Source: Zoogloea sp016790385 | GTDB lineage: Bacteria; Pseudomonadota; Gammaproteobacteria; Burkholderiales; Rhodocyclaceae | Assembly: GCF_041916735.1 (NCBI RefSeq) | Contig: NZ_JAYRYY010000005.1 | Length of the DNA stretch: 64,000 nucleotides | Reading direction: 5' to 3' (one strand) | In this document: piece after piece, positions 6,746 through 14,675 of the stretch | Layout: every line of letters begins with the position of its first letter | Numbering within the stretch: the stretch's first letter is position 1 | Made by a program: the position numbers and the translations under genes | The notes under the pieces: model-generated | What the model was told of the DNA's origin: nothing | What the model saw: only the letters and a program-made list of their open reading frames with translations | Database searches by the model: none

Positions 6746-7882
6746 ATGAGTTCACACATCCCTCACTCGCTCCCCATCCTTGCGCTTGTCGCCAGCCTGT
6801 CGATTGGGGGCTGTGCAAGCAAACCTGAGAAGCCGGAGGCCGGCACTTACACCCTGGCAGGGAGCGGCCCGGTGGTGGTGTTCCAGTCCGGGCTGGGGGA
6901 TGGCCGGCAGGTGTGGCGGGATGTGCTGCCGGCGCTGTCAGCCAAGTACACGGTGTTTGCCCATGACCGGCCGGGCACGGGCACGGTGCCGGCCAGGGCG
7001 GGGCCACGAGACCCTTGCAAGCTGGCCGCCGAGCAGCGGGCAGCGCTGCGCGCAGCGGGGCTCAAGCCGCCCTATGTGCTGGTGGGGCATTCGTTGGGGG
7101 GCTTGTATCAATATGCCTACGCCAGCCTCTATCCCGACGAGGTAGCAGGTTTTGTGCTGGTGGACCCGACCCATCCGCGCAACTGGGCCGAGATCCAGCG
7201 CCAGTTGCCGGGTACGGCGACGCTCCTGAAGGGGATCAAGTCGGTGGCTTTTGGTGCCGCCCAGGCCGCCGAGTTTGACGACCAGACCACATGCCTCGAC
7301 CGGCCGGAGTTCAAGCACCCGCCGGGCATGCCGGGTCGGGTATTGGTGGCAGGACGGCCACGCAGCGCCGACCCGGAGGAATACGAGGCGCTGCACCTGG
7401 CCCTGGGGCGTGAGTGGGCGGCGCTGGCAGGCGTGCCCAGGGTGGAAATGGTGTGGGATTCATCCCACTACATCCAGCGAGAACGCCCCGAACGCGTGAT
7501 CGCGGCGATTCAGCAGCTTGCGTCGCCCCAGGCCTGTGAAGAGGCCTGCCAGACGGCACCGCAAGGTCGCCTCCTGGGTGTTGAGATGGGCGGCCACGCG
7601 GCCTTCGACATCACTATTGGCGAAACACGCCGTGCCCGGATCGAATCCCTCTTGGGGCCACCCCGCAAGACTTACCGGGATGACACCTCCCGGGGCGGCG
7701 AGGTAAGCGTGTATCACCACAAGCCAGCCAAGGTGCAGGTGGGCGTGGGCATGATCCCCGTGCTTGGCGATCTCGTGGAGGCCGTGGAGACGGCCCAATC
7801 CCTGCGGGAATGGCGGGAGCTGATCGTGGAGTACGACGCCGCCGGCGTGGTGCAGCGCGCGAGCCTGCGCCGGATCGACTAA
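6746..7882 (+). CDS. lipoprotein alpha/beta hydrolase with C-terminal SmpA/OmlA-like domain
   Basis: A 378-residue protein. The signal ends in a lipobox (LSIGGC, Cys23), placing the enzyme on a membrane facing the periplasm. Residues about 40-260 are an alpha/beta hydrolase: oxyanion-side loop VVVFQSGLGDG, FAHDRPGTG, nucleophile elbow GHSLGG with Ser116, Asp140 in FVLVDPTH as a possible acid, and His241 in WDSSHYIQ. It probably hydrolyses esters or similar bonds; the substrate is unknown. Residues about 285-375 form a second module (IGETRRARIESLLGPPRKTY, then REWRELIVEYDAAGVV) resembling the small SmpA/OmlA (BamE-type) fold. A fused hydrolase plus SmpA-like domain is unusual. The gene is monocistronic. 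Confidence 0.8.
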   Translation: MSSHIPHSLPILALVASLSIGGCASKPEKPEAGTYTLAGSGPVVVFQSGLGDGRQVWRDVLPALSAKYTVFAHDRPGTGTVPARAGPRDPCKLAAEQRAALRAAGLKPPYVLVGHSLGGLYQYAYASLYPDEVAGFVLVDPTHPRNWAEIQRQLPGTATLLKGIKSVAFGAAQAAEFDDQTTCLDRPEFKHPPGMPGRVLVAGRPRSADPEEYEALHLALGREWAALAGVPRVEMVWDSSHYIQRERPERVIAAIQQLASPQACEEACQTAPQGRLLGVEMGGHAAFDITIGETRRARIESLLGPPRKTYRDDTSRGGEVSVYHHKPAKVQVGVGMIPVLGDLVEAVETAQSLREWRELIVEYDAAGVVQRASLRRID

Positions 7883-7997
7883 GCCCCGGGGCACAGCGCC
7901 CGCAGCTCTTGATTAAAATCCCGAAGATTCACCCCCTCTCGACCAACAAGCCCGGCGCATTCCCGCCCGGCAGCCCCCCATACCATCGAGCTCCCCC

Positions 7998-8423
7998 ATG
8001 ACAAAATGGATCGTCATTGCCCTGGTCGCTTTTGTGACCTTCTTCCACTGGAATTCCGGCCGCACCGCGCGCGCCTTTGAGAAGGCGACCGCGGAATTGC
8101 AGCGGCGTGCGCCGATGGATCTGACCCCGGAGGTGCGCCTGGAAAAGGCGGAACTCAAGGGCAAGGAGCTGGCCCTGTCCCTGACGCTGCGGGATGAAGA
8201 AGCGGATACGCCCGAGGTTGAGCAAAGCTATGGCATCCATCTGCTCAAGACGATGCTGACAAAGGGCTGGTGCGCCAACAAGGATCTCCGGCCCGCGATC
8301 AACGAAGGCTATGTGATTGCGGTGACGGCCCTGCGTGCCGATGGTTCGGTGCTTACCCGCCTAAGCGTGACGGAAGAGGAGTGCATCTGTGCCGTGCAAG
8401 GCGATGTCTGTGTGATCCGCTGA
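7998..8423 (+). CDS. hypothetical protein with N-terminal membrane anchor
   Basis: A 141-residue protein. Residues about 4-18 (WIVIALVAFVTFFHW) form one hydrophobic segment, a signal anchor or uncleaved signal. The rest is soluble and mixed alpha/beta. Four cysteines cluster in the C-terminal half (GWCANKD, then EECICAVQGDVC), suggesting disulfides or metal binding. The protein was not assigned to a family. Its TGA stop is followed immediately by the inverted-repeat element at 8424. Confidence 0.65.
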   Translation: MTKWIVIALVAFVTFFHWNSGRTARAFEKATAELQRRAPMDLTPEVRLEKAELKGKELALSLTLRDEEADTPEVEQSYGIHLLKTMLTKGWCANKDLRPAINEGYVIAVTALRADGSVLTRLSVTEEECICAVQGDVCVIR

Positions 8424-8545
8424 GAGGGTGTGAATAAATCTACTGCGCGACCCGATTTCGCCCCTGCGATGCTCACCGTACTCTTGTACGGCTGCGCTTC
8501 TCCGGGCGAACTCGAACCGCTCGCTACGATTTCTTCACACCCTCT
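8424..8545 (+). repeat. inverted-repeat intergenic element (MITE/REP-like), copy A
   Basis: About 122 bases bounded by GGGTGTGAATAAATC and GATTTCTTCACACCC, which pair at 14 of 15 positions. Inside is a second nested inverted repeat (TTCGCCC ... GGGCGAA) and, within that, a perfect hairpin CCGTAC-tctt-GTACGG. The element begins at the base after the upstream TGA stop. Copy B at 9061-9116 is the same element in the opposite orientation, lacking the central part. The layered palindromes fit a small non-autonomous mobile element or a transcript-end structure. Confidence 0.75.
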
Positions 8546-8578
8546 GAGCAGTCCCGGCCCGAGCTCTTGCTAATAATG

Positions 8579-8594
8579 CTGTATATGTATACAG
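8579..8594. promoter_or_regulatory. LexA (SOS) box
   Basis: CTGTATATGTATACAG matches the CTGT-N8-ACAG consensus of gamma/betaproteobacterial LexA exactly, with an AT-rich alternating core and flanking AATG/TATT that also fit. It lies about 50 bases upstream of the VOC gene start at 8644, where it would overlap or adjoin a promoter. Repression by LexA and induction by DNA damage is an inference from the site alone. Confidence 0.75.
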
Positions 8595-8643
8595 TATTAT
8601 TGGCAGTTCGCCCGCTACCACCTCACACCAGGAGCAACCCAGC

Positions 8644-9060
8644 ATGCTTGACCACATGACTTTCCGCGTAACCGACATTGCCCGGGCCAAGGCCTTCTAC
8701 AGCGCGGCCCTTGCCCCCCTGGGTTACAGCGTCGTCTTCGAGGGCAACTATGGCATGAACATCCTGGGCTTCGCCTACCCGGACACCGCAGAGCCCGATG
8801 GCAAGAAGGCCGACGTGTGGTTTGTCGATGGCCCCTCCCCCTATGGCGGCCCCCCGGCAACAACGGGCTGCCACCTGGCCTGGCGAGCCCAGGACCGTGC
8901 CCAGGTGGACGCCTTTTACCGCGCAGCGCTTGCCGCCGGCGGAAAAGACAACGGCGCCCCGGGGCTCCGCCCGGAATACCACCCGCATTACTACGGCGCC
9001 TTCATCCTCGACCCGGAAGGCAACAACATCGAAGCTGTGTGCCATCAGCCAGAGAATTGA
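8644..9060 (+). CDS. VOC-family (glyoxalase/bleomycin-resistance fold) protein, probably SOS-regulated
   Basis: A 138-residue protein with two beta-alpha-beta-beta-beta modules. It starts LDHMTFRVTDIARAKAFY, the classic VOC opening with a metal-ligand His near residue 4. It continues with GCHLAWRAQDRAQVDAFY, a second module opening with a His, and ends YGAFILDPEGNNIEAVCH with the conserved metal-ligand Glu. The ribosome binding site CCAGGAGC lies about 10 bases before ATG 8644. VOC proteins include dioxygenases, isomerases, glyoxalases and antibiotic-binding proteins, and the sequence does not choose among them. The LexA box upstream hints at a role after DNA damage. The gene is flanked on both sides by inverted copies of one repeat element. 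Confidence 0.85.
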   Translation: MLDHMTFRVTDIARAKAFYSAALAPLGYSVVFEGNYGMNILGFAYPDTAEPDGKKADVWFVDGPSPYGGPPATTGCHLAWRAQDRAQVDAFYRAALAAGGKDNGAPGLRPEYHPHYYGAFILDPEGNNIEAVCHQPEN

Positions 9061-9116
9061 GAGGGCGTGAAGAAGTCGTAGCGGACTCGGGTCGCGCAGC
9101 AGATTTATTCACACCC
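9061..9116 (-). repeat. inverted-repeat intergenic element, copy B (internally deleted)
   Basis: On the minus strand this reads GGGTGTGAATAAATC, TGCTGCGCGACCCGA, then CGCTACGACTTCTTC and ACGCCCTC. It is the same as copy A's two ends joined with about 65 central bases missing. It starts at the base after the VOC gene's TGA. Copies A and B are oppositely oriented and bracket the LexA box and VOC gene. The remaining bases 9117-9348 contain no gene that I can support. Confidence 0.75.
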
Positions 9117-9348
9117 CCAGAGCCCTGGCTTGACTGACGCCGCACGCTGAGTTTTTCCGAAGTGGAGCACGCCATGCCGTCCCGAAGAGACTTCATCTCC
9201 ACCCCACCGGGGTCACAGGGCACCCAGGCGGGCTTGGCATTTTGTTCGATGGCACCTCGCCCCGACGACCACGCGCAGCGTGTCGAGCGCACGTGGCACC
9301 TTGGCGGGCGTGCGGGTTTTAACCGGCACGGCAAGCGATGAGCCCTTG

Positions 9349-9771
9349 ATGGACAACCTCGTCATCCGCAGCATAAAGGCAAGCATGGCCTATTTTGCTC
9401 TGGTCTTTGGTGCCGGCTTCGTGCTGGGCGCGCTGCGCGTGCCTTTTCTGGTGCCGCGCATTGGCGAACGCATGGCAGAACTCATCGAAATGCCATTCAT
9501 GCTTGTGGTGGTGGTAATGGCGGCGCGCTTCATCGTCCGGCGTTTTGGCCTGCCCGGCACGGCGCCGGCTCGCCTGGGGGCCGGCCTGCTTGCGCTGGCC
9601 TTGCTGCTCGGTGCCGAAGTTCTGCTGGCGGTCATGCTCCAGGATCGGACCCTTGACGAGTATGTGGCCAGTCGCGACCCGGTTTCCGGCGCCGTCTATC
9701 TGGCCATGCTGGCGCTGTTCGCGGCCATGCCCCTCGTGCTCGCGCGGGTGGCGCCGGCTTCCCGGGGGTAG
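9349..9771 (+). CDS. small integral membrane protein, four predicted helices
   Basis: A 140-residue protein. ATG 9349 (MDNLVIRSIK) was preferred over an upstream in-frame start at 9280 because the first helix follows directly. Hydrophobic segments lie at about residues 12-30, 45-62, 75-95 and 112-132. The first has FGAGFVLGALRVPFLVPRIGER, and the last loop has LDEYVASRDPVSGAVY; both motifs recur in a widespread uncharacterised family of bacterial membrane proteins. There is no enzymatic motif. It appears monocistronic. Confidence 0.7.
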   Translation: MDNLVIRSIKASMAYFALVFGAGFVLGALRVPFLVPRIGERMAELIEMPFMLVVVVMAARFIVRRFGLPGTAPARLGAGLLALALLLGAEVLLAVMLQDRTLDEYVASRDPVSGAVYLAMLALFAAMPLVLARVAPASRG

Positions 9772-9858
9772 CAGCGCGTGGGCCTTCATTTCACTCCCCT
9801 GCCCGGCACGCCGGCCCGGCCCCGGGGCCTCCCCTCCCTTTTTTCGGTCCCGCACATC

Positions 9859-10218
9859 ATGCCCACCGAGCGTATCTCCCAACTCCTCGACGACATCCGC
9901 CTTCTCGACGCGGGGCGCTTCGAACTGGTTCAAGCACTGAGAGGGGTCATCCTCGATCTCGACCCTTCGATTTCCGAAGAGGTGAAGTACGGCGGGCTGC
10001 TGTTCTCGTCGGGCAAGCCGTTTTGCGGCGTCTTCTCCTATGCGAAGCACGTTTCGCTGGAGTTTGGGGAGGGCGCATCGCTGCCTGATGCGTTTCAGGT
10101 GCTGGAAGGTGCGGGCAGGTTTCGGCGCCACATCAAATTGGTGTCGGTTGAAGACATCGGCGGCAAGCATGTCCGGGACTATCTCGTCCTGGCGCGTGGG
10201 CTGACGGCAGACCTCTGA
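9859..10218 (+). CDS. DUF1801 domain-containing protein
   Basis: A 119-residue protein. ATG 9859 (MPTERISQLLDDIR) was taken instead of the in-frame ATG at 9778, whose extra residues are Pro-rich and unlike protein. The sequence VILDLDPSISEEVKYGGLLF, a strand FCGVFSYAKHVSLEF, and the final helix RDYLVLARGL fit DUF1801 (YdhG-like), a small cytoplasmic alpha/beta fold with iron-chaperone-like relatives. No experimental role is established for this subgroup. It is cytoplasmic and has no obvious operon partner. Confidence 0.75.
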   Translation: MPTERISQLLDDIRLLDAGRFELVQALRGVILDLDPSISEEVKYGGLLFSSGKPFCGVFSYAKHVSLEFGEGASLPDAFQVLEGAGRFRRHIKLVSVEDIGGKHVRDYLVLARGLTADL

Positions 10219-10377
10219 GCGCATGCGTCTTCCTGTCGACAGCCGGACAAGGCTAGAATGCGCCCCGGGCTGCCAGGACGCCCACCTCGCGAAAGCACAA
10301 GCACCTTACATCGCAAGCCTTGCTTGCATACCCTCCGTGGCCAACGGCGAGAGCGGCCACTCGACTTCGGAGTCGGT

Positions 10378-10878
10378 ATGCCCATTTCATCATTCCAGCC
10401 GCCCTGCGCGGGTCAGATCTCTTCCGTTCAACTGGTGCTGCGCGAGGCAAAGCGCCTCCATCGCGCCGCAGCCTCGGGGCCCCTTTCGGAGGCGCTGCCC
10501 ATTCTGCGGCGGCTCATGGCAACCCGCGCCGTGACGGACCGTTCGCTACCCGGCCTCTTCCGCGCCCGCTGCACCGTGCAGCGCAAACATGTACTCCGGG
10601 CGCTGGCCCGCGAGGCTGGGTACGCCAGTTGGGAGGATTACCGCCGCGCCCTTCCGCATCTCGATATCAGCCAGCTTGAACAGCTTGCCTCAGTGCATCG
10701 CGGCACCTCGGTTCTGAAGCTCTGGTTCTCCGATACGTCGGCAGCGAGGCGTTTTGCCGCGGAACAGGGTGGTCAGGCTGTGCGCGTCGGCGTGCAGGCT
10801 GTCGTCCTTCCTGCGGCGCCTTCCGAGGCCGCCGAGGCGGGGCAGCCACCCTCGCCGATACCGTCCCCCGGCGCCTGA
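10378..10878 (+). CDS. conserved hypothetical protein, glyoxalase-related N-terminal type
   Basis: A 166-residue protein starting at ATG 10378 (MPISSFQPP). The central part (LREAKRLHRAAASGPLSEAL, then TVQRKHVLRALAREAGYASW) resembles a small helical domain found in proteobacterial accessory genes, sometimes annotated as glyoxalase-superfamily related, with the typical ALAxxxGYASWxxYR motif. The second part (SVLKLWFSDTSAARRFAAEQ, then RVGVQAVVLP) looks like a short alpha/beta module. The function is unknown. A GC-rich hairpin follows the stop codon. Confidence 0.6.
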   Translation: MPISSFQPPCAGQISSVQLVLREAKRLHRAAASGPLSEALPILRRLMATRAVTDRSLPGLFRARCTVQRKHVLRALAREAGYASWEDYRRALPHLDISQLEQLASVHRGTSVLKLWFSDTSAARRFAAEQGGQAVRVGVQAVVLPAAPSEAAEAGQPPSPIPSPGA

Positions 10879-10885
10879 CCCTGAC

Positions 10886-10909
10886 GGGCGCCCCCGCAAC
10901 GGGGCGCCC
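10886..10909 (+). terminator. GC-rich hairpin after 10878
   Basis: GGGCGCCCC, loop CGCAAC, GGGGCGCCC, starting eight bases after the stop. It lacks a run of T, so it may be a weak intrinsic terminator or only a 3'-end stabiliser. Confidence 0.45.
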
Positions 10910-11092
10910 CAGGCACAGGGAGGCATACCCGTCGGCAATGCGAAAAAATGCCGATCTCATGCTGGCCTCTCGCCCGGATGTTGTGCAGAATCCAGCCTCT
11001 CCGGTGAAGTAGCCAGATCCGTCCGGCTGTCACCGAACCAACAGCCATCCCGGGCGGGATGGCCTCCAGCAACTGCACCCCATTGAACGCCG

Positions 11093-11440
11093 ATGCACAG
11101 GAAATCCGCACTCATCCCCCTCTACCAGGCGCTCGCCGTGGTCGGGTTGCTGGCCACCTGGTACTACAACGGCCAATACATTCTGGGCGGAGGTGGTCTA
11201 GCGCCCGCCGAGTTCTTTGGAACCGCGTTTGCCAACGTCCTCACGACGGCCATCACCATCGACGTGTACCTCTCGGCGGTGACGTTCTCCGTGTGGGTGG
11301 TTGTTGACGCACGGCGCAACAGCCTGAAGCGGCCCTGGCTTTACCTGGCCCTCTGTTTTCTTGTGGGCTTGGCGATTGCCCTCCCGCTCTATCTCGCACA
11401 CCGCGAAAGGGCTCTTGGCCTGAAGGAAGGCGGGGCCTGA
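11093..11440 (+). CDS. DUF2834 family membrane protein
   Basis: A 115-residue protein with three hydrophobic segments (about residues 8-24, 45-70 and 82-100). LYQALAVVGLLATWYYNGQY at the start, the middle VDVYLSAVTFSVWVVVDARR-type segment (here IDVYLSAVTFSVWVVVDAR) and PWLYLALCFLVGLAIALPLYL at the end are the DUF2834 pattern. The family is uncharacterised and inner-membrane. It is monocistronic, followed by the convergent rep gene. Confidence 0.8.
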   Translation: MHRKSALIPLYQALAVVGLLATWYYNGQYILGGGGLAPAEFFGTAFANVLTTAITIDVYLSAVTFSVWVVVDARRNSLKRPWLYLALCFLVGLAIALPLYLAHRERALGLKEGGA

Positions 11441-11490
11441 CCAGCCCGGGGTGATCCTCGCCCTGGTGCAAGCGCACTGGGCGGGGTCGG

Positions 11491-13497
11491 CTAGCCGATC
11501 GTCCCCGGTTTGTTGCCCAGCATGGCGCGCAGGTTGGCGATGCGGGCTCTGGCGTCTTCCTTGGTCACGGGTTCGGCGGACTTGCGATCACTGCGCTTGA
11601 TACCGTCGGCGCCCATCTCGTCGATGAAGCGGGAAGGGTCGCAGGTGCGCACTTCGCGGCCCGCCTTGCGCCGTTCGCAGTAGCTGATGGTGAGGCTGCG
11701 CTGGGCGCGGGTGATGCCCACGTACATCAGGCGGCGCTCTTCCTCGATCTTGTCTTCGTCGATGGACGACTGGTGGGGCAGCAGGCCTTCTTCGACGCCC
11801 ACCAGAAAGACGTGCTTGAACTCCAGGCCCTTGGAGGCGTGCAGGGTGGCGAGCTGGACCTGGTCAAGTTCTTCGCCGTCGTCCTTGTCGAGCATGGTGA
11901 TCAGGCTGATGGTCTGGATCATGTCCGACAGGGTCTTGCCGTCTTCCTCGCCCTTCCTGCCCAGCCAGCCGGTGAAGTCACCCACGTTGCTCCATTTGGT
12001 TTCGGCTTCGCGGGGTTCGCAGCTTTCGTACAGCCAGGCCTCGTAGTTGATGGCCTTGAGCATGTCGTTGATGACCTGCCCGGCGGGCTCCCGTGGGGCG
12101 CGGTGGGCCATGCGGTTGATGAAATGGCAGAACTCGCGCAGGCCTTCCAGTTGTCGGGCCGCCAGGTGCTCGGCAGCCCCTTCCTCAAACACGGCGGTGA
12201 ACAGGCTGATATGACGGTGGGCGGCATAGCGGCCCAGGGCTTCGATGGTGGCGGGGCCGATGCCCCGGCGCGGTACGGTGATGCTGCGGATGAAGGCCAG
12301 GTCATCATCCTCGTTGGCAATCAGGCGCAGGTAGGCGCACAGATCCTTGATCTCGGCGTTCTCGAAGAAGCTGCGCCCGCCGGAGATGGCATAGGGGATC
12401 TTGTGGTTGCGCAGCTGCTGCTCGAAGAGTCTGGCCTGGTGGTTGCCCCGGTAGAGGATGGCGTAGTCCTTGAAGTGGGTGCGGTGCTCGAACTTGTGGG
12501 CGGAGATCTTCATCACCACCGATTCGGCTTCGTGTTCCGGGGTTTGGCAGGCAATCACGGTGACGGGCTCGCCGGCGCCATGCTCGGACCACAGTTTCTT
12601 GTCGAAGAGCTTTTCGTTGTTGGCGATGACGGTGTTGGCGGCGTGCAGGATGCGCGTGGTGGAGCGGTAGTTCTGCTCCAGCTTGATGACCTTGAGCTTG
12701 GGGTAGTCCACCGGCAGCTGGCGCAGGTTCTCCACGTCGGCGCCGCGCCAGGCGTAGATGGCCTGATCGTCATCGCCCACCGCGGTGAAGGCTCCGCGCA
12801 CGCCGGCCAGCAGCTTGAGCAGGCGGTACTGGGCGCGGTTGGTATCCTGGTATTCGTCCACCAGCAGGTAGCGCAGCTTGTTCTGCCAGCGTTCGCGCAC
12901 CTCGGGGTGTTCGTCGAAGAGCTTCACCGGCAGGCGGATGAGGTCGTCAAAATCCACGCCCTGGTAGGCGCGCAGGGTCTTGTCGTACTCCATGTAAAGC
13001 AGTGCGGCGGCGGACGAGATCTCGTCATTGGCCAGGTGGGCGGCTTCGTTGGGCTCAATGAGGGCGTTCTTCCAGCTGGAGATCTGCCATTGCAGGGCCT
13101 TGGCCCGGTTCTTGTCGGTGTTGCCGGTCATCTCGGCGATGATCTGGGTCGTGTCCGACGCATCAAGGATGGAAAACTGGGGCTTGAGGCCCAGCAGCTT
13201 GGCCTCCTGACGCACGATGCGCACCCCGAGGGCGTGGAAGGTACACACCGTCAGCCCCTTGGTGGCCCGGCCGCCCATGAGCTTGTTGATGCGCTCCAGC
13301 ATCTCCTTGGCCGCCTTGTTGGTAAAGGTGATGGCGGCGATGTTGTGGGGGTTGAAACCGCACTCGGTGATCAGATAGGCGATCTTCTGGGTGATCACCC
13401 GCGTCTTGCCCGATCCGGCGCCGGCCAGCACCAGGCTGGGGCCGTCCAGGTAATGGATGGCTTCGCGTTGAGGCGCGTTGAGGAGCAGGGCGGACAT
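11491..13497 (-). CDS. rep: ATP-dependent DNA helicase Rep (UvrD/PcrA superfamily 1A)
   Basis: A 668-residue protein, the size of E. coli Rep (673). The start at 13497 (MSALLLNAPQREAIHYLDG) gives the canonical Rep N-terminus; the in-frame extension upstream lacks homology and overlaps the divergent thrB promoter. Motifs in order: Q motif LNAPQREAI, Walker A GAGSGKT, Ia TFTNKAAKEM, Walker B LVDEYQDTN, motif III GDDDQAIYAWRGA, IV LEQNYRST, V TLHASKGLEF, VI YVGITRAQRSL. It is a 3'-5' DNA translocase that helps replication forks pass protein roadblocks. The ending motif with short basic tail is normal. It is transcribed alone. Confidence 0.95.
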   Translation of the reverse strand: MSALLLNAPQREAIHYLDGPSLVLAGAGSGKTRVITQKIAYLITECGFNPHNIAAITFTNKAAKEMLERINKLMGGRATKGLTVCTFHALGVRIVRQEAKLLGLKPQFSILDASDTTQIIAEMTGNTDKNRAKALQWQISSWKNALIEPNEAAHLANDEISSAAALLYMEYDKTLRAYQGVDFDDLIRLPVKLFDEHPEVRERWQNKLRYLLVDEYQDTNRAQYRLLKLLAGVRGAFTAVGDDDQAIYAWRGADVENLRQLPVDYPKLKVIKLEQNYRSTTRILHAANTVIANNEKLFDKKLWSEHGAGEPVTVIACQTPEHEAESVVMKISAHKFEHRTHFKDYAILYRGNHQARLFEQQLRNHKIPYAISGGRSFFENAEIKDLCAYLRLIANEDDDLAFIRSITVPRRGIGPATIEALGRYAAHRHISLFTAVFEEGAAEHLAARQLEGLREFCHFINRMAHRAPREPAGQVINDMLKAINYEAWLYESCEPREAETKWSNVGDFTGWLGRKGEEDGKTLSDMIQTISLITMLDKDDGEELDQVQLATLHASKGLEFKHVFLVGVEEGLLPHQSSIDEDKIEEERRLMYVGITRAQRSLTISYCERRKAGREVRTCDPSRFIDEMGADGIKRSDRKSAEPVTKEDARARIANLRAMLGNKPGTIG

Positions 13498-13618
13498 TGG
13501 GGGTGTGCATCGGGTGAAGCGGGAGGGCATTTTACGGCGAAGCGCCGACGCCGGGTGTTGTGGCACCGGACTCGAATCCATTCGACCCCGCCGGAGCGGG
13601 TGCGGTAAGCTCCCCACC

Positions 13619-14566
13619 ATGTCCGTATTCACACCCGTCACCGACGCCGATCTCGCCGCCTGGCTGAAGAACTACGCCATCGGCCGGCTGGAGAGCCTGC
13701 AAGGCATTTCCGCCGGCGTGCAGAACAGCAATTTCTTCGTCACCACCAGCCTCGGCCGCTATGTGCTCACCCTCTTCGAGACCATGCCCCGGGCCGAGCT
13801 GCCCTTTTATCTGCACCTGATGGCCCACCTGGCCCGCCACGGCCTGCCCGTGCCCGCGCCCATCGCCAACCGGGACAACGAGTATCTCGGCAGCGTGTCG
13901 GGCAAGCCCGCGGTGCTCGTGAGCCGCCTGGCCGGCAAGTCGGAAATGTCGCCCGGAACGGTCCATTGCAGCCGTATCGGTGCGATGCTGGCCGGGTTGC
14001 ACCTGGCCGGCCTCACGTTCGGGCGCCGCCAGGCCAACCCCCGGGGCGCCGAATGGCGCCGCGACTGCGCGACGCGGGTGCGCAGCCATCTGCCCGCCGA
14101 CGAGCAAGCCGAGCTGGACGCGGAGCTGGCCTTTCAAGCCGGTTTTGACTTGAAGGCATTGCCCCAGGGCGTGATCCACGCCGATATGTTCCGCGACAAT
14201 GTGCTGTGGGATGGCGACTACATCGGTGGCGTCATTGATTTCTACTTTGCCGGGCACGACGCCCTGCTCTTCGATGTGGCCGTTACAGTAAACGACTGGT
14301 GCGCCACCGCCGACGGCGGCCTGGACGCGGCGCGCAGCACCGCCCTGCTGGCCGCCTACGCCGAGTCACGCCCCTTCAGTGCCGCCGAACGGGCGGCCTG
14401 GCCGGCGATGCTGCGCGCCGCGGCGCTGCGCTTCTGGCTGTCGCGTCTGGAGGATTTCCACCTGCCACGGGCTGGCGAGATGGTGCTGGTGAAAGATCCG
14501 GGGGAGTACCGGCGCATCCTGCGTCTGCGCGCCGGCGCCACGTCTCTGCCGCTTCTGCCAGCGTGA
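13619..14566 (+). CDS. thrB: homoserine kinase (ThrB, aminoglycoside phosphotransferase-like type)
   Basis: A 315-residue protein, the usual length for the Pseudomonas/betaproteobacterial ThrB, which belongs to the protein-kinase-like APH fold and not the GHMP fold. ATG 13619 opens MSVFTPVTDADLAAWLKNY, the typical start. Visible motifs: GISAGVQNSNFFVTT (nucleotide-binding loop), GVIHADMFRDNVLWD (catalytic loop with Asp and Asn) and GVIDFYFAGHD (metal-binding Asp). It phosphorylates L-homoserine in threonine synthesis. It is divergent from rep with a gap of about 120 bases that must hold both promoters. No other threonine gene is near. Confidence 0.93.
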   Translation: MSVFTPVTDADLAAWLKNYAIGRLESLQGISAGVQNSNFFVTTSLGRYVLTLFETMPRAELPFYLHLMAHLARHGLPVPAPIANRDNEYLGSVSGKPAVLVSRLAGKSEMSPGTVHCSRIGAMLAGLHLAGLTFGRRQANPRGAEWRRDCATRVRSHLPADEQAELDAELAFQAGFDLKALPQGVIHADMFRDNVLWDGDYIGGVIDFYFAGHDALLFDVAVTVNDWCATADGGLDAARSTALLAAYAESRPFSAAERAAWPAMLRAAALRFWLSRLEDFHLPRAGEMVLVKDPGEYRRILRLRAGATSLPLLPA

Positions 14567-14675
14567 CCCCGCCGTCCGTCGCAGACCGCCGGTTTGAACT
14601 CGACGGCGGATTTGGGCTAGCATCTCACCGCAGTGCAACATCCTGATTTTTCATCCCGTTTGCCCGTCACACCCC

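Noticed and set aside
11773..13608. 611-codon open frame opposite rep
   Set aside because: Antisense shadow: the minus strand carries all SF1A helicase motifs, and the plus product has no domain.
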